NCBI RefSeq assembly: GCF_013141775.1
Contig: NZ_WHOB01000023.1
Coordinates: forward strand, 124,001-188,000
DNA from: Paenibacillus phytohabitans
GTDB taxonomy: Bacteria > Bacillota > Bacilli > Paenibacillales > Paenibacillaceae
Reading direction: 5' to 3'
DNA: 64,000 nt
Shown: one piece after another, positions 25,099 through 34,886 of the stretch
Position numbering within the stretch: position 1 is the first letter of the stretch
Layout of the letters: every line of letters starts with the position of its first letter
Translations under genes and position numbers: made by a program
Notes under the pieces: model-generated
Told to the model about the DNA's origin: nothing
What the model saw: the letters and a program-made list of their open reading frames with translations, nothing else
The model's database searches: none

Positions 25099-25128
25099 CA
25101 CAGAACAAATATGACTGCTATATTCGGT

Positions 25129-28100
25129 TTACAAAAAACCTGCCATCGAAAGCATACGCTGCAGCATCACTGCAGCTTGGGCGCGGGTAGCATTGCCCTG
25201 CGGCTGAAATTCGGTGGGTGTCATACCGAGAATAATTCCCTGCTGGACCGCTTTGGCTACAAATTCAGCGCTTTGATTCTGAATCTTAGCTTTATCCTTA
25301 AAAACAGACAAAGCCGCAGAAGAGGTTCCATTCAACGTAATCGGCTTTCCGGAATACTCCATAGCCCGAATAATCATGATTGCCAGCTGTTCGCGGGTAA
25401 TATTATCATTCGGACGGAAGGTAGCATCCGTATTGCCGGTGATAATTCCGGCTTTAGCCGCAGCCCCGATATAATCACCGGTTTGTGTGGAAGGCTGCAC
25501 ATCTCTGAACCGCTGCGCCGTCTCACGGTCACCCAGCAGTCCCAGCCCCCGGCTGAGCATGACAGCAAATTCGGCCCGTGTAATTTTTTGCTCCGGCTTA
25601 AAGCTGCTGCCATAACTGCTGTCGATAATATTTTTAGCAGCCAGCAGTGAGACTATCGAATTACTCCAATGTTTGCTCATGTCACTGAACGTCCGGGTGG
25701 AGAGAAATGTTCCAACCACCTGATTGCCGACTGTATTCGCCCGAATCACAGTACTGCTTCCAGCCGTACTGATTTTGGTAGGCAGATAGGTAGCATCATA
25801 ATAAGCAAGATCCAGCCTGGCTGCTGAAACCTGATTACTGTTTAGTGTAGCAGTTGTACGTGCAGCATACTCAGCCGCTACGCTGAGTGCGCTGGCATTG
25901 GCATAGTTGCTGCTGACAGAAGCGGTCAGTCGGATATCTGTTAAGCCCGTAATAGCCTGCAATCCTTGCGATTGCAGCTTTTGTTCAAATGGCGTAAATG
26001 TGCCTGCCGGTACTTTTTCTATCCTTAATATAAGTGAAATATTGCTGCTGTCTGCCACCAGGTTTGCCGCAAGGCTATTCATATCGACGTTATTCAAAGG
26101 CAAGGTATAGAGATTATCTCCAAATCGTATAACCATTGCAGCTTTCTTATCCCGGTTTACTGCATTTAGAAGCGGCTTCAGCGGCAAGGTTACGTAAGCT
26201 GCCATTTCTGTAGAAGGCACTTCAAAGGCAAGCACGGAAGCTCCCAGCTTGTACAGGTAATCATAGCTTGCTGTCAAACGGTCCGCAGTTAATGTATATC
26301 TTTTGACGGACTGGCTATATATAGAACGGTCATCTGCAACCGTTGCCGAATCACTTTTGAGCAGCGGATATTCCTGGCCGAATTCGCTGGCAGCAAGTGT
26401 CCCCAGATATGAAGGGCGGCTGGAACTACCCGAAGAGGTTCCTGTCCCGTTGTAGACTGAGAGCGCAGTGAATGAAGGCAGCGGAATTCCGCTGGCATCC
26501 GTTATCGCACCGGATCCGGCCATATACGACAGGTCCACAACTTGCCCTATTTTAACTATGGTGGACAACGTCAGCTTCAGGACATTTCCGGAGACATAAT
26601 AGGACTGAACACCAACACTACTGCCATCTACCCGGACTCCAAACTGATTCGTATAGAGTGAGGCAGAAGATGCTTGCATGTTCTTACTAAAGGTTACCGT
26701 AATCTCATCCCCTGAGATAGTAGCCGAACTAATGTCGGGTACAGAGGTTCCCGTACTTCCGGATACCGATACTGCCTGCAAATTAAGATAGGCTGCACGG
26801 TTACCGTTCAGGTCGCTGAGCCCGGCACTGCCTGGTACATACGAAAGGGTAGTATATTGATTAAGTGCAAGCGTACTCTGGAGCGTAAGTGTGACCTGAG
26901 TTCCGCTTACCGAAATGCCGGTTACATAATTGGGAGTGCTGGTACTGCCCACAAGAACAGAGAACTGACTGTTTAGCGGCAACGCAGATGAGGATATTCC
27001 TTCATTATAAGTCAGTACTATTTTATTCCCTGTTCCAACAGCATTCTGGAAGACCGGTGCAGTGGTATCACTGGTATTCCGGATATAGAAATCGTTAAAA
27101 TTAGCAATGCTCTGGCCGTACTGATCCTGAAGCGGATAGGAGCCGGCGTAGTATGAGACTCGTATAGTCTGTCCGTTGGATGCAGCATTACTTAGGCCAA
27201 GTACAACGGAGCTGCCGCTAGAGCTGATGCTGCTCACTCCAAGGGAACCACCATCCGCATAGACATAGAATTGGCTATAGGCATTGGCAGAGACCGGCTT
27301 TAGGCTATCATTGAAATTCAGTGTCACTGTTTTGCCGGATAAAACTCCATCCCTTGGTGTAGGCAAGGCAGATTGAATTGAATTCGTAACCTGTTGTGAT
27401 GTAAATGTGCCGGCTGAGTTGCCGTGGCTATCCTGAATCGTACGCAAGCCGCCTGAATAGCTTATCTTCACGACTTGTCCAACAGCTATTCCTGTTGAAA
27501 GGGTAATGTATACACTGTCTCCTTGAACATACAGACTTTCTATTGTGCGCTTCTCCTCATTTACCGTCGCTGCGAAGCTTGAATAGAGGAGAGCTACCCC
27601 CGAATTAAGCGTTTCGTTATATTTCAGACGGATCGTACGGTTGTTATCCAGTTGTGCCGACACGAGTGCAGGAGCAGTGGTATCCATTACCTCCGTCTGA
27701 AAGCTCCATGACGTCTTGCCGCTTATTCCGTCATATACCAGACCTGCAGTATTTGCGTCTGTAAATACGCCTTTGGCGATATCCACATAATACGTTGTTG
27801 CTGGATCTAGAGCAGCTGCGGGGCTGATAATGAATTCTTTGGCTGAAGCCCCATTGCTCACGTTAACGGGAACTTTGGTACCATTGCTCTTATAAAGCGT
27901 CACACCGTCTATAATAGTGCTGTTGTAGAGTGCATCTCGGTTAAAAGTGATTGTCATCGCTTTACTTACCCCTACAGATTCACTCCTGTCAGCAGGCGAC
28001 AAGGCGGCAGCAGCAAGACCTGAGAGCGGGGTGGTCGTAAAAGTCCAAGTATAAGGACCCGAGGCCGGAAACACATTTCCGTCCCGGTCATAAAAAGCCC

Positions 28101-29178
28101 CTTGAGGGATCGTTACCGTGTAAGTCGTTCCGCTTAACAAAGGTGAATCATTCGTCGCTGGTGTGAACGCAATAGACTTCTCCCCGCCACCAACTACAGA
28201 GGTTGAGTTCACATTAATCCATCTGGTTCTGGAATCATCGGCTGTACCGGGCGAGACTGTAATGTATCCGGATCCCGGCATCATAGGACGGTCAAAGTTC
28301 AGCCTGAACACTTCAGTTGTAGGTACATTCACTGCACCCTTATCCGGAACTGTAGTTATATTCTTCGCCTCTCCGCCTATTGTAGAGAAACTCCAGACAT
28401 TTCCGCTGGAGATCCCGGCAAAGGTTCGATTATCGTCTGCTTTGAATGCATATGAATCGATAAGTATATAATAATTGCTGCCCGCTGCTATTTTATTCGC
28501 GGCTATTGTCAGCTTCACTGTTGTCGAGGAAGCATCACTTTGCACATCTACACCAGGAACATCATCCCATATTTTAAATTCCTGAACGATGTCATTGTTG
28601 AAAGAAGACATTAACCGGATAGTTCCTCCGCCCTTCAACAGCTTTTTATTCAATTTGAAGCTTAATTGGGTTAACCCGGCAGCATCTACTCTGCTGTTAT
28701 TCGCTGGTGTAAGCTCACTTGCTGCTATTGAGGTATCATTCTCAGGCGCTGTGACAAACGACCAGCTGGTGGCTGCAGACCCGTTACCTTCATTGTCTTT
28801 GAACAATCCTTGAGGGATCGATGCCGTGTATTTCGTATTGGGAGCAAGCTTCTTGTCTCCACCCCACTTAATATCATAAGCATTGGAGGGGCCCACCAGT
28901 CCATAACTGCCAACAGGAATCTTCACAAATTCAGCCTTTGTATCGCTAGTTATAATTGAGATTTCTCCAATTTGCGGACTTACCTGTCGATCGAAGCTCA
29001 GTCTGAGATTCGCAGCCGTGTTCACATAAGTGGCTCCTGCCGAAGGTGATACCGTAATGCCGAATTCAGCGGCTGCATACACTACCTGGTTTGTGAATCC
29101 GCTCAGGGGCTGCCATGTTCCCATCATCATGCTGCCTGATAGAATAATTGCTGTCCAGATTGAAATTTTCCTTTTCAT
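25129..29178 (-). CDS. S-layer homology (SLH) protein with multiple Ig-like domains
   Basis: 1349 residues from the ATG at 29176-29178 (GGAG about 11 bases upstream). There is a signal peptide (KRKISIWTAIILSGSMMMG). The N-terminal third has Big_5-type Ig-like domains (SPSAGATYVNTAANLRLSFD, PDKGAVNVPTTEVFRLNFDR, SPADRSESVGVSKAMTITFN), and the middle repeats of about 95 residues with a VxLTY(N)E...GxxVxLSYMAGS pattern similar to the SwmB family. Three SLH domains form the last about 185 residues (FSDMSKHWSN..., FRDVQPSTQTGDYIGAAAKA..., FKDKAKIQNQSAEFVAKAV...). It should be anchored to pyruvylated cell-wall polymer made with CsaB encoded nearby. Function beyond surface structure or adhesion is unknown. 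Confidence 0.88.
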   Translation of the reverse strand: MKRKISIWTAIILSGSMMMGTWQPLSGFTNQVVYAAAEFGITVSPSAGATYVNTAANLRLSFDRQVSPQIGEISIITSDTKAEFVKIPVGSYGLVGPSNAYDIKWGGDKKLAPNTKYTASIPQGLFKDNEGNGSAATSWSFVTAPENDTSIAASELTPANNSRVDAAGLTQLSFKLNKKLLKGGGTIRLMSSFNNDIVQEFKIWDDVPGVDVQSDASSTTVKLTIAANKIAAGSNYYILIDSYAFKADDNRTFAGISSGNVWSFSTIGGEAKNITTVPDKGAVNVPTTEVFRLNFDRPMMPGSGYITVSPGTADDSRTRWINVNSTSVVGGGEKSIAFTPATNDSPLLSGTTYTVTIPQGAFYDRDGNVFPASGPYTWTFTTTPLSGLAAAALSPADRSESVGVSKAMTITFNRDALYNSTIIDGVTLYKSNGTKVPVNVSNGASAKEFIISPAAALDPATTYYVDIAKGVFTDANTAGLVYDGISGKTSWSFQTEVMDTTAPALVSAQLDNNRTIRLKYNETLNSGVALLYSSFAATVNEEKRTIESLYVQGDSVYITLSTGIAVGQVVKISYSGGLRTIQDSHGNSAGTFTSQQVTNSIQSALPTPRDGVLSGKTVTLNFNDSLKPVSANAYSQFYVYADGGSLGVSSISSSGSSVVLGLSNAASNGQTIRVSYYAGSYPLQDQYGQSIANFNDFYIRNTSDTTAPVFQNAVGTGNKIVLTYNEGISSSALPLNSQFSVLVGSTSTPNYVTGISVSGTQVTLTLQSTLALNQYTTLSYVPGSAGLSDLNGNRAAYLNLQAVSVSGSTGTSVPDISSATISGDEITVTFSKNMQASSASLYTNQFGVRVDGSSVGVQSYYVSGNVLKLTLSTIVKIGQVVDLSYMAGSGAITDASGIPLPSFTALSVYNGTGTSSGSSSRPSYLGTLAASEFGQEYPLLKSDSATVADDRSIYSQSVKRYTLTADRLTASYDYLYKLGASVLAFEVPSTEMAAYVTLPLKPLLNAVNRDKKAAMVIRFGDNLYTLPLNNVDMNSLAANLVADSSNISLILRIEKVPAGTFTPFEQKLQSQGLQAITGLTDIRLTASVSSNYANASALSVAAEYAARTTATLNSNQVSAARLDLAYYDATYLPTKISTAGSSTVIRANTVGNQVVGTFLSTRTFSDMSKHWSNSIVSLLAAKNIIDSSYGSSFKPEQKITRAEFAVMLSRGLGLLGDRETAQRFRDVQPSTQTGDYIGAAAKAGIITGNTDATFRPNDNITREQLAIMIIRAMEYSGKPITLNGTSSAALSVFKDKAKIQNQSAEFVAKAVQQGIILGMTPTEFQPQGNATRAQAAVMLQRMLSMAGFL

Positions 29179-29308
29179 GCCGTGATAGACTCCTCTCAAG
29201 CCATACTTTCGTCTTTTCGTATATTCTTATATTCGGTTAAAGGGCTTCCAAAGTTTAGAAAAGTGCTTGTCCGAATCTGTGATGCTCAACATGTTCATGA
29301 ACAAAAAT

Positions 29309-29354
29309 AACCCGCAAAGGCTGCTCCATTGGCCGGAGATTCGCCTTGCGGGTT
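29309..29354 (-). terminator. Terminator of metK
   Basis: AACCCGCAAAGG (29309-29320) pairs with CCTTGCGGGTT (29344-29354) with one bulged base; on the minus strand T residues follow (29302-29308 region). Confidence 0.85.
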
Positions 29355-29393
29355 TCTAATAAACATTTCTTTGTCTGAAATTATGACTCTATA

Positions 29394-30596
29394 TTAAATC
29401 CCTGCCTGGGCTTTCAACATATCTGCTTTGTCGACACGTTCCCAAGGAAGGTCAATATCTGTACGGCCAAAATGTCCATACGCTGCGGTCTGTCTATAAA
29501 TAGGCTTACGCAAATCCAGCATGGAGATGATGCCTGCCGGACGAAGATCGAAATTGCTGCTGATAAGATTCGCCAGCTTCTCTTCACTGATCTTGCCTGT
29601 TCCGTATGTATCTACATTGATCGAGACAGGATTAGCTACACCAATCGCATATGCCAGTTGAATTTCACATTTGTCAGCAAGGCCTGCAGCAACCAGATTC
29701 TTCGCTACATAACGTGCAGCATAAGCCGCAGAGCGGTCTACTTTGGTTGGATCCTTACCGGAGAATGCACCGCCGCCATGACGCGCATACCCGCCATATG
29801 TATCAACGATGATTTTGCGCCCGGTCAGACCGGCGTCACCCTGAGGACCACCAATCACAAAGCGGCCTGTCGGATTAATGAAATATTTAGTAGCTTCATC
29901 CAATAGCTCAGCCGGGACAACAGGCAGAATAACATGCTCTTTAATGTCCGCCTGAATTTGCTCAAGAGAAATTTCTTCCGCATGCTGCGTGGAAACAACG
30001 ATCGTATCTACACGAACCGGTTTCTCATCCTGATATTCAATTGTTACCTGAGTCTTGCCATCCGGGCGCAGATACTCAAGAGTTCCATTCTTACGAACCT
30101 CCGCCAAGCGACGGGCAATCCGGTGCGACAAAGCAATCGGAAGCGGCATAAGTTCAGGAGTTTCATTAGTAGCAAAACCAAACATTAAACCTTGGTCACC
30201 CGCACCAATGTTAGCCGTTTCTTCAGCTACAAGGGCAGGATCCCGATTCTCCAGAGCTGCATTTACCCCTTGGGCGATGTCAGCCGACTGCTCATTTAAT
30301 GAACTAAGCACTGCACAGGTATTAAAATCAAAACCATATTTTGCACGGGTATAGCCGATTTCCTTAATCGTATTACGTACAATTGCCGGGATATCCACAT
30401 ATTCTGACTTGGTGCTGATCTCCCCGATAACAAGCACGAGGCCTGTTGCTACGGCTACCTCGCAGGCTACCCGGGCATTTGGATCGTTAGCAAGAAATGC
30501 ATCGAGTACCGCATCGGATATCTGGTCACAGATTTTATCCGGATGTCCCTCTGTTACAGACTCAGAAGTAAACAAATGACGACCTTTAATAGACAT
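29394..30596 (-). CDS. metK: S-adenosylmethionine synthetase
   Basis: 400 residues from the ATG at 30594-30596, 9 bases after GGAGG; an in-frame TTG at 30602 would crowd the ribosome site. Signatures: [19 protein letters not shown] at the start, [12 protein letters not shown], and [20 protein letters not shown] (metal and phosphate binding). It joins ATP and methionine to give S-adenosylmethionine. It is monocistronic, with its own promoter and terminator. Its leader shows no S-box, unlike many Bacillus metK genes. Confidence 0.97.
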   Translation of the reverse strand: MSIKGRHLFTSESVTEGHPDKICDQISDAVLDAFLANDPNARVACEVAVATGLVLVIGEISTKSEYVDIPAIVRNTIKEIGYTRAKYGFDFNTCAVLSSLNEQSADIAQGVNAALENRDPALVAEETANIGAGDQGLMFGFATNETPELMPLPIALSHRIARRLAEVRKNGTLEYLRPDGKTQVTIEYQDEKPVRVDTIVVSTQHAEEISLEQIQADIKEHVILPVVPAELLDEATKYFINPTGRFVIGGPQGDAGLTGRKIIVDTYGGYARHGGGAFSGKDPTKVDRSAAYAARYVAKNLVAAGLADKCEIQLAYAIGVANPVSINVDTYGTGKISEEKLANLISSNFDLRPAGIISMLDLRKPIYRQTAAYGHFGRTDIDLPWERVDKADMLKAQAGI

Positions 30597-30716
30597 GTAC
30601 AACTACCTCCCATATTGTTAGTCTGACACTGTATAAGGGGGCACCTTAGTAATTAACAGGCCAAATATATTAAGTAGAATAATAAAGACTGATAAGCCGG
30701 TTTATTCAAAAAATGA

Positions 30717-30738
30717 ACCTTTTCCGCATGGAAAAGGT
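30717..30738 (-). promoter_or_regulatory. Hairpin in the metK leader
   Basis: ACCTTTTCC / GGAAAAGGT, a 9-bp perfect stem with a 4-base loop, followed on the minus strand by TTCATTTTTTG. It sits about 20 bases after the expected transcription start and could act as an attenuator or stability element; no known riboswitch consensus was recognised. Confidence 0.5.
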
Positions 30739-30759
30739 CTAAGGCTTTCCTCAAAAGTC

Positions 30760-30788
30760 ATATTATCTTATTTACCGGTTGCTGTCAA
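30760..30788 (-). promoter_or_regulatory. Sigma-A type promoter of metK
   Basis: Minus strand TTGACA (30783-30788), exactly 17 bases, TAATAT (30760-30765): consensus -35 and near-consensus -10. The resulting leader is about 155 bases long. Confidence 0.88.
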
Positions 30789-30799
30789 TTGAAGGCAGC

Positions 30800-31072
30800 T
30801 TATGTGAAAAGAGACTGCTCCGCCTGTTTGATCAACCTCTTTGTAATTTCCCCGCCTACAGATCCATTATCTCTGGAAGTAAGGTGTCCCAGATACGGAG
30901 TACCACCGGTTGCACCGGCCCCGCCCGTCATTCCCAGCTCAGAAGCAAATTCCGTATCCATGCCACCGCCATATGATTCTCCATATAATCCAAATTCAGA
31001 AGCGATCTCATATTGCATTTGTTTCAGCATTGCCCGGCTCTCTGGTACAACTGTACGATTAGTGCGTGCCAT
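30800..31072 (-). CDS. Small acid-soluble spore protein, alpha/beta type
   Basis: A 90-residue protein. It has the N-terminal protease site YEIASEFG (about residues 20-27) recognised by the germination protease GPR, and a second similar TEFASELG near 40-47. The C-terminal DNA-binding helix region ends in TSRDNGSVGGEITKRLIKQAE, with the conserved GxVGGE(I/M)TKRL motif. Alpha/beta SASPs coat DNA in the forespore and protect it. A GGAGG ribosome site and a possible sigma-G promoter lie upstream. The Gly-rich insert between the two cleavage-like sites is unusual. Confidence 0.93.
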   Translation of the reverse strand: MARTNRTVVPESRAMLKQMQYEIASEFGLYGESYGGGMDTEFASELGMTGGAGATGGTPYLGHLTSRDNGSVGGEITKRLIKQAEQSLFT

Positions 31073-31109
31073 GTTACAGCACCTCCTGTGAATTTTTTAA
31101 GATTACAGG

Positions 31110-31139
31110 TAGTATTGTGTACGAATTCCAGAGGCCTCA
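31110..31139 (-). promoter_or_regulatory. Possible sigma-G promoter of the spore protein gene
   Basis: Minus strand TGAGGC (31134-31139), 17 bases, AATACTA (31110-31116), compared with the sigma-G consensus TGAATA and CATACTA. It lies about 40 bases upstream of the start codon. Confidence 0.5.
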
Positions 31140-31263
31140 GTCGGCTCAATGTTTGTCAGCTGTGGGAATGAGTTCCGGGTGTATGTTCAAGCATATTACA
31201 GGGCATTCTTAATATAAGAAGGAAAACATTCATTTAGTGCTTACCAATGCGATGTGCAAATGC

Positions 31264-31833
31264 TTATTTCAATGTGTATGAACCGCGGACCATAACAACA
31301 AGACCTAATGTCTGACCGTTCTGCACCGTGATTCCACGTCCATCCCTTGGGAAAGATAACAGGTGATTCGTTGGAGCAGCCGCACCGTTTGCCAGATCTA
31401 CACCATCTGTCAGATCAGCGACACCGTTAGCATCCTGGGAATAAATAACCGCCTTACCTGCACGGACAATAAATTCTGCACCTGCACCGGCAATTAGAGT
31501 CTGTCCGGGTTTAACATCAACGATTTCGCTGGCATTCCCAGCAGTTCCAGTATTTCCGGTACCTTGAGTTGGCGCAGGTGTCGGAGCTGCAGTTGCGGCA
31601 GGCGCATTCGTTGCAGTTGCACTTGGAGCTTGCGTTGGTGTAGTAATGGTCCCACCTTGCAAAGCTTTTTGAATCTGTTGATCTACATAACTCTTGGTGA
31701 CAACAGGATCATCTGCTGTGCCTGGCTGTGAACCTACACCGGCACCTTCAGCTGTAATATTAAGCATCGAACCTGCCCATAGGCCACCAGCTAACAGTAC
31801 CGCAGACATCGAGACTTTCCAAACCGTTTTCAA
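31264..31833 (-). CDS. Secreted protein of unknown function, Ala/Thr/Pro-rich linker
   Basis: 189 residues beginning with TTG at 31831-31833 (GGAGG about 9 bases upstream). It has a signal peptide (VWKVSMSAVLLAGGLWAGSM), then a short segment DDPVVTKSYVDQQIQKAL that recurs in surface proteins of Firmicutes. Then comes a low-complexity Pro/Thr/Ala/Gln linker (about 63-95) and a C-terminal domain of about 90 residues (DVKPGQTLIAGAGAEFIVRAGKAV ... QNGQTLGLVVMVRGSYTLK) without recognised catalytic residues. Its position directly downstream of the S-layer protein gene suggests a surface role. Function unknown. Confidence 0.7.
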   Translation of the reverse strand: MKTVWKVSMSAVLLAGGLWAGSMLNITAEGAGVGSQPGTADDPVVTKSYVDQQIQKALQGGTITTPTQAPSATATNAPAATAAPTPAPTQGTGNTGTAGNASEIVDVKPGQTLIAGAGAEFIVRAGKAVIYSQDANGVADLTDGVDLANGAAAPTNHLLSFPRDGRGITVQNGQTLGLVVMVRGSYTLK

Positions 31834-31871
31834 CTAAATTCCTCCTCCACTCGGGATAAATGGCTATAAAA

Positions 31872-31901
31872 AAAGAATAGCCTCCGAAGAGGCTATTCTT
31901 T
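31872..31901 (-). terminator. Terminator of the S-layer protein gene
   Basis: AAAGAATAGCCTC (31872-31884) pairs with GAGGCTATTCTTT (31889-31901) around CGAA; T residues follow on the minus strand. It ends the 31919-34660 gene. Confidence 0.92.
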
Positions 31902-31918
31902 GCTTCGGTAATCGGAGA

Positions 31919-34660
31919 TTACTTAGCGGCTACGATTGTACCAGTAACAACAGGGTTGCTTCCTGGTGCCAAATCTTTAATGGTTGGAGCAACATCTTTT
32001 ACAGTTACTGTGATTGTATTGATGTTGTTAGCATTCAAATCTTGAACAGTAGTATCCGTATTAGCTGTACCATCTGCCAATGTTGGGAATATTACATTTT
32101 TAGCGAATGTAAAGTAGAATTTACCTTTATCAGTTCCGCTCGCTTGAGGATTCAGTACACCAGCTTGTTTAGCAGTAACAACCTTATCATTAATCTTGAA
32201 GGTAAGATCTGCTACATCAAATGGTTGCACATCTTCAGAGAAGGAAACTACAAGAACAGTAGAATCACCAGAAGAAACAATAGCAGATGCAAGTGCAGGT
32301 TTCACTCTGTCTGTCAGAGTTGCTTTCTTCTCAGCAACCAAGATACCATTACCTGCTTTATCGGCAATACCGAAAGCTTGGAAAGTGTATTCTTTAGTTT
32401 CACTGATACTTGATCTTGGGATGTAAACATAAGCACTTGCAGCAGTTGGAGCAGCAGCATCGCCTACAACATCAGTCAAGATTACATAAGAATTAATTGG
32501 AAGAGCAGTATTGTTAAGAGTGTAGCTGTTCACATCACGCAGAGTAGCAACGTTCAGTCCACCAGCGTCTGTAGCTTTTACAACATAGTAAACGTCAGAT
32601 GTTACTGTGCTGTCGTGAGCATCAACACTTACAACTACAGGTCTAGTAGTATCTCCAGTAGAAGTGGTTCCTGCAGTTACAGTAAGATTAGCACCTGCAA
32701 GAGCGTTAGTGGAGAAGGAATCATCAGTTACCAACCCTTGCGGCAAGCGTACTGTGTAAGATGCTCCTGGAAGAGAAACATTAGAATAAGTCAAAGTCTT
32801 CTTATCACTGGACAATACACCAGTTCTAGCGAGAGTAGCAGGGCTTACTGCTTGACCAGTAGCTTCATTGATGAAAACAATTTCTTTGGTGTTTGCAGTA
32901 GTAGCATCAGTGATTACTTCTTCAGAGAACTTCAGAACCAATCCTTTTGTGCTAGAGTAAGTCGCACTTGTTACAGTTGGAGCAACAGTGTCTTTAGTAA
33001 ATGTAATTGCTTGGGAAGCAGCAGTTCCAAGGGTATTACCAAGTGTGTCACGTACAGATGCACCAAACACGATGGTTCCAGTGAAAGAACTGGATGTTGG
33101 GAATGTCGATTTGCTTAGTGGCGAGAACAATTTGATTGTGTCGCTATCTGATGAAGTAACTACAGAGAAGACACCTTTACTTTCACCGTTAGCATCCAGC
33201 AAACGAACATTACCCACCAGGGAATCTTTGTTTACTTTCTTATCAAATTTAACTTCAACATAACGATCGCCTACTGGAGTTACGCTCTTGATTACTGGAG
33301 CAGCAACATCAGAAACAACGGTTACTGATGTTTTGATTGGGTTAGGATTAGCAACGTTACCTGCAAAGTCAGTTACATTTGAAAGGGAAACATCATAAGT
33401 AGTACCACTGTTCAATGTGCCAGTAGTCAGTACAAATGTGTCGTAAGTGTCTTTTTGAACCGTTGCAGCTACGCCATTAACATAAGCAATGATCCCAGCC
33501 GGTTTAACTGGTTCGCTGAATTTAACATATACTTTGTTAGTTGTAGTTTTAGCTACAGCATTTACAGTAGTTACTGTAGGGGCCACAGTATCAGCTACGG
33601 TCAACAGAGTTGTGAAAGGTGCAACAGCTTCACCAGCAGAAGTCTTAACGGTGTCGTTAACAACTACTGTATATTGACCCTTCAAATATTCAAGATTTGG
33701 AACTGTAATCCAAGCTTCAGTTCCATCCGCAGCCCAAGAAACTTCAGCACCATTAGTAGTAACAGCTGGTGCACCACTTAGAGCAGTCACTTGAACTACA
33801 TCTTTAATCAATTTGCCATCTTCAACAACTGTATCAGTATCAACAGCACGGTTGAATTTAACAACCAGTTGCTTAGCGTTTGGAGCTGTTACAGAAACAA
33901 CCTTAGGCGCTTGCAGTGTTACTTTTGCAGTGTAGTCTTTTTCAAGGTGCTTGAAGTTAATTGTAGTTTCAACGCCTGCTACCAGAGCAGTTGTCAATTC
34001 AACATTTGCAGTTGTTTTGTCAGAGAATGTTACAACTACTTTGGTTGGGCTTACTGCTTCAGCAGAAGCTACAGTCAATGTAGGTTTTACGGACAATTGA
34101 TCAACTGCATAAGCTGTTTCTACTACCAAAGAGCGAGTAGCGTTAGCTTTGAAGTTAGTTGTTTGAGCAACCAGACCAGCGTTGATAACTGCTTGAGCAT
34201 AGCCCTTAGCCCATACAGAAGCGGAGTTATCAGTTGTTGTAGGTTGTTCCAGTTTCAAAGCGCGGAACAATACAGCCGCTACTTCTTCAACTGTTACTTT
34301 ACCGTTGTAGTCGAAAAGACCTTTAACAGTATCTTTACCTTGCATCAAGTTAGCTGCAGTAACAGCTTCGATGTAAGGAACAGCCCAGTTAGTAGCTGTG
34401 TAGCCTTTGTCTTTGTAAGACAACTTGCCAGATACTTCAGTAAGACCGAACAATTTAGTAACGATCTTAGCGAATTCTGCACGAGTCAGATCTTTTTCAA
34501 GGTGAGCCTGACCATCTGGGTACCCATTGAGAATACCTTTAGCTGCCAGAGCGTCAAATGCCTGTTGTGGAGTTGCTTTTGCTGTTTCACCAAATGCTAC
34601 AGAGGCAAACATCGAGAATGCCATTGCTGTAGATAATGCTACGGATAAAATTTTCTTCAT
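31919..34660 (-). CDS. Probable major S-layer protein (N-terminal SLH domains, Ig-like repeats)
   Basis: 913 residues from the ATG at 34658-34660, with GGAGGAG upstream and a typical signal peptide (KKILSVALSTAMAFSMFASV). Three SLH domains occupy about residues 28-195 (FDALAAKGILNGYPDGQ..LTRAEFAKIVTK; NWAVPYIEAVTAANLMQG; WAKGYAQAVINAGLV). The rest is a series of Ig-like domains with repeated VAPTVT..VNAVAKTTTN, VKFSEPVKP, VKFDKKVNK and LKFSEEVIT strands. The Thr/Ser/Val-rich, Cys-poor composition, strong ribosome site, long leader and consensus promoter fit an abundant S-layer protein. A second in-frame start 24 codons upstream also has a good ribosome site. Confidence 0.85.
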   Translation of the reverse strand: MKKILSVALSTAMAFSMFASVAFGETAKATPQQAFDALAAKGILNGYPDGQAHLEKDLTRAEFAKIVTKLFGLTEVSGKLSYKDKGYTATNWAVPYIEAVTAANLMQGKDTVKGLFDYNGKVTVEEVAAVLFRALKLEQPTTTDNSASVWAKGYAQAVINAGLVAQTTNFKANATRSLVVETAYAVDQLSVKPTLTVASAEAVSPTKVVVTFSDKTTANVELTTALVAGVETTINFKHLEKDYTAKVTLQAPKVVSVTAPNAKQLVVKFNRAVDTDTVVEDGKLIKDVVQVTALSGAPAVTTNGAEVSWAADGTEAWITVPNLEYLKGQYTVVVNDTVKTSAGEAVAPFTTLLTVADTVAPTVTTVNAVAKTTTNKVYVKFSEPVKPAGIIAYVNGVAATVQKDTYDTFVLTTGTLNSGTTYDVSLSNVTDFAGNVANPNPIKTSVTVVSDVAAPVIKSVTPVGDRYVEVKFDKKVNKDSLVGNVRLLDANGESKGVFSVVTSSDSDTIKLFSPLSKSTFPTSSSFTGTIVFGASVRDTLGNTLGTAASQAITFTKDTVAPTVTSATYSSTKGLVLKFSEEVITDATTANTKEIVFINEATGQAVSPATLARTGVLSSDKKTLTYSNVSLPGASYTVRLPQGLVTDDSFSTNALAGANLTVTAGTTSTGDTTRPVVVSVDAHDSTVTSDVYYVVKATDAGGLNVATLRDVNSYTLNNTALPINSYVILTDVVGDAAAPTAASAYVYIPRSSISETKEYTFQAFGIADKAGNGILVAEKKATLTDRVKPALASAIVSSGDSTVLVVSFSEDVQPFDVADLTFKINDKVVTAKQAGVLNPQASGTDKGKFYFTFAKNVIFPTLADGTANTDTTVQDLNANNINTITVTVKDVAPTIKDLAPGSNPVVTGTIVAAK

Positions 34661-34857
34661 AACCTTTTTTTCTCCTCCTTGGACGTTCATGAACTGAGAT
34701 TTTTCTTTAGTTGGGTAGCTCATGTCACTCATTAGCCGATGCACCCCCTTTCCCGAGTTGAGCATATTAAGTATAAATAATGTCTGTGACGGGTATCACA
34801 GAAACTTGTAAACAGGTTCAAGGCAGACTAATACTAGATTCCTAATTCTACCTAAGT

Positions 34858-34886
34858 ATTATACAATGTGCCTCTAGTCACGTAAA
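34858..34886 (-). promoter_or_regulatory. Sigma-A type promoter of the S-layer gene
   Basis: Minus strand TTTACG (34881-34886), 17 bases, TATAAT (34858-34863). The -10 is consensus and the -35 matches four of six. Confidence 0.7.

Noticed and set aside
30597..30790. SAM-I (S-box) riboswitch before metK
   Set aside because: The conserved S-box core sequences are not found on the minus strand; only a simple hairpin is present.
33791..34636. Plus-strand 281-codon frame opposite the S-layer gene
   Set aside because: Ser/Cys/Tyr/Phe-rich product is an artefact of the antisense of Ala/Thr/Val-rich repeats.
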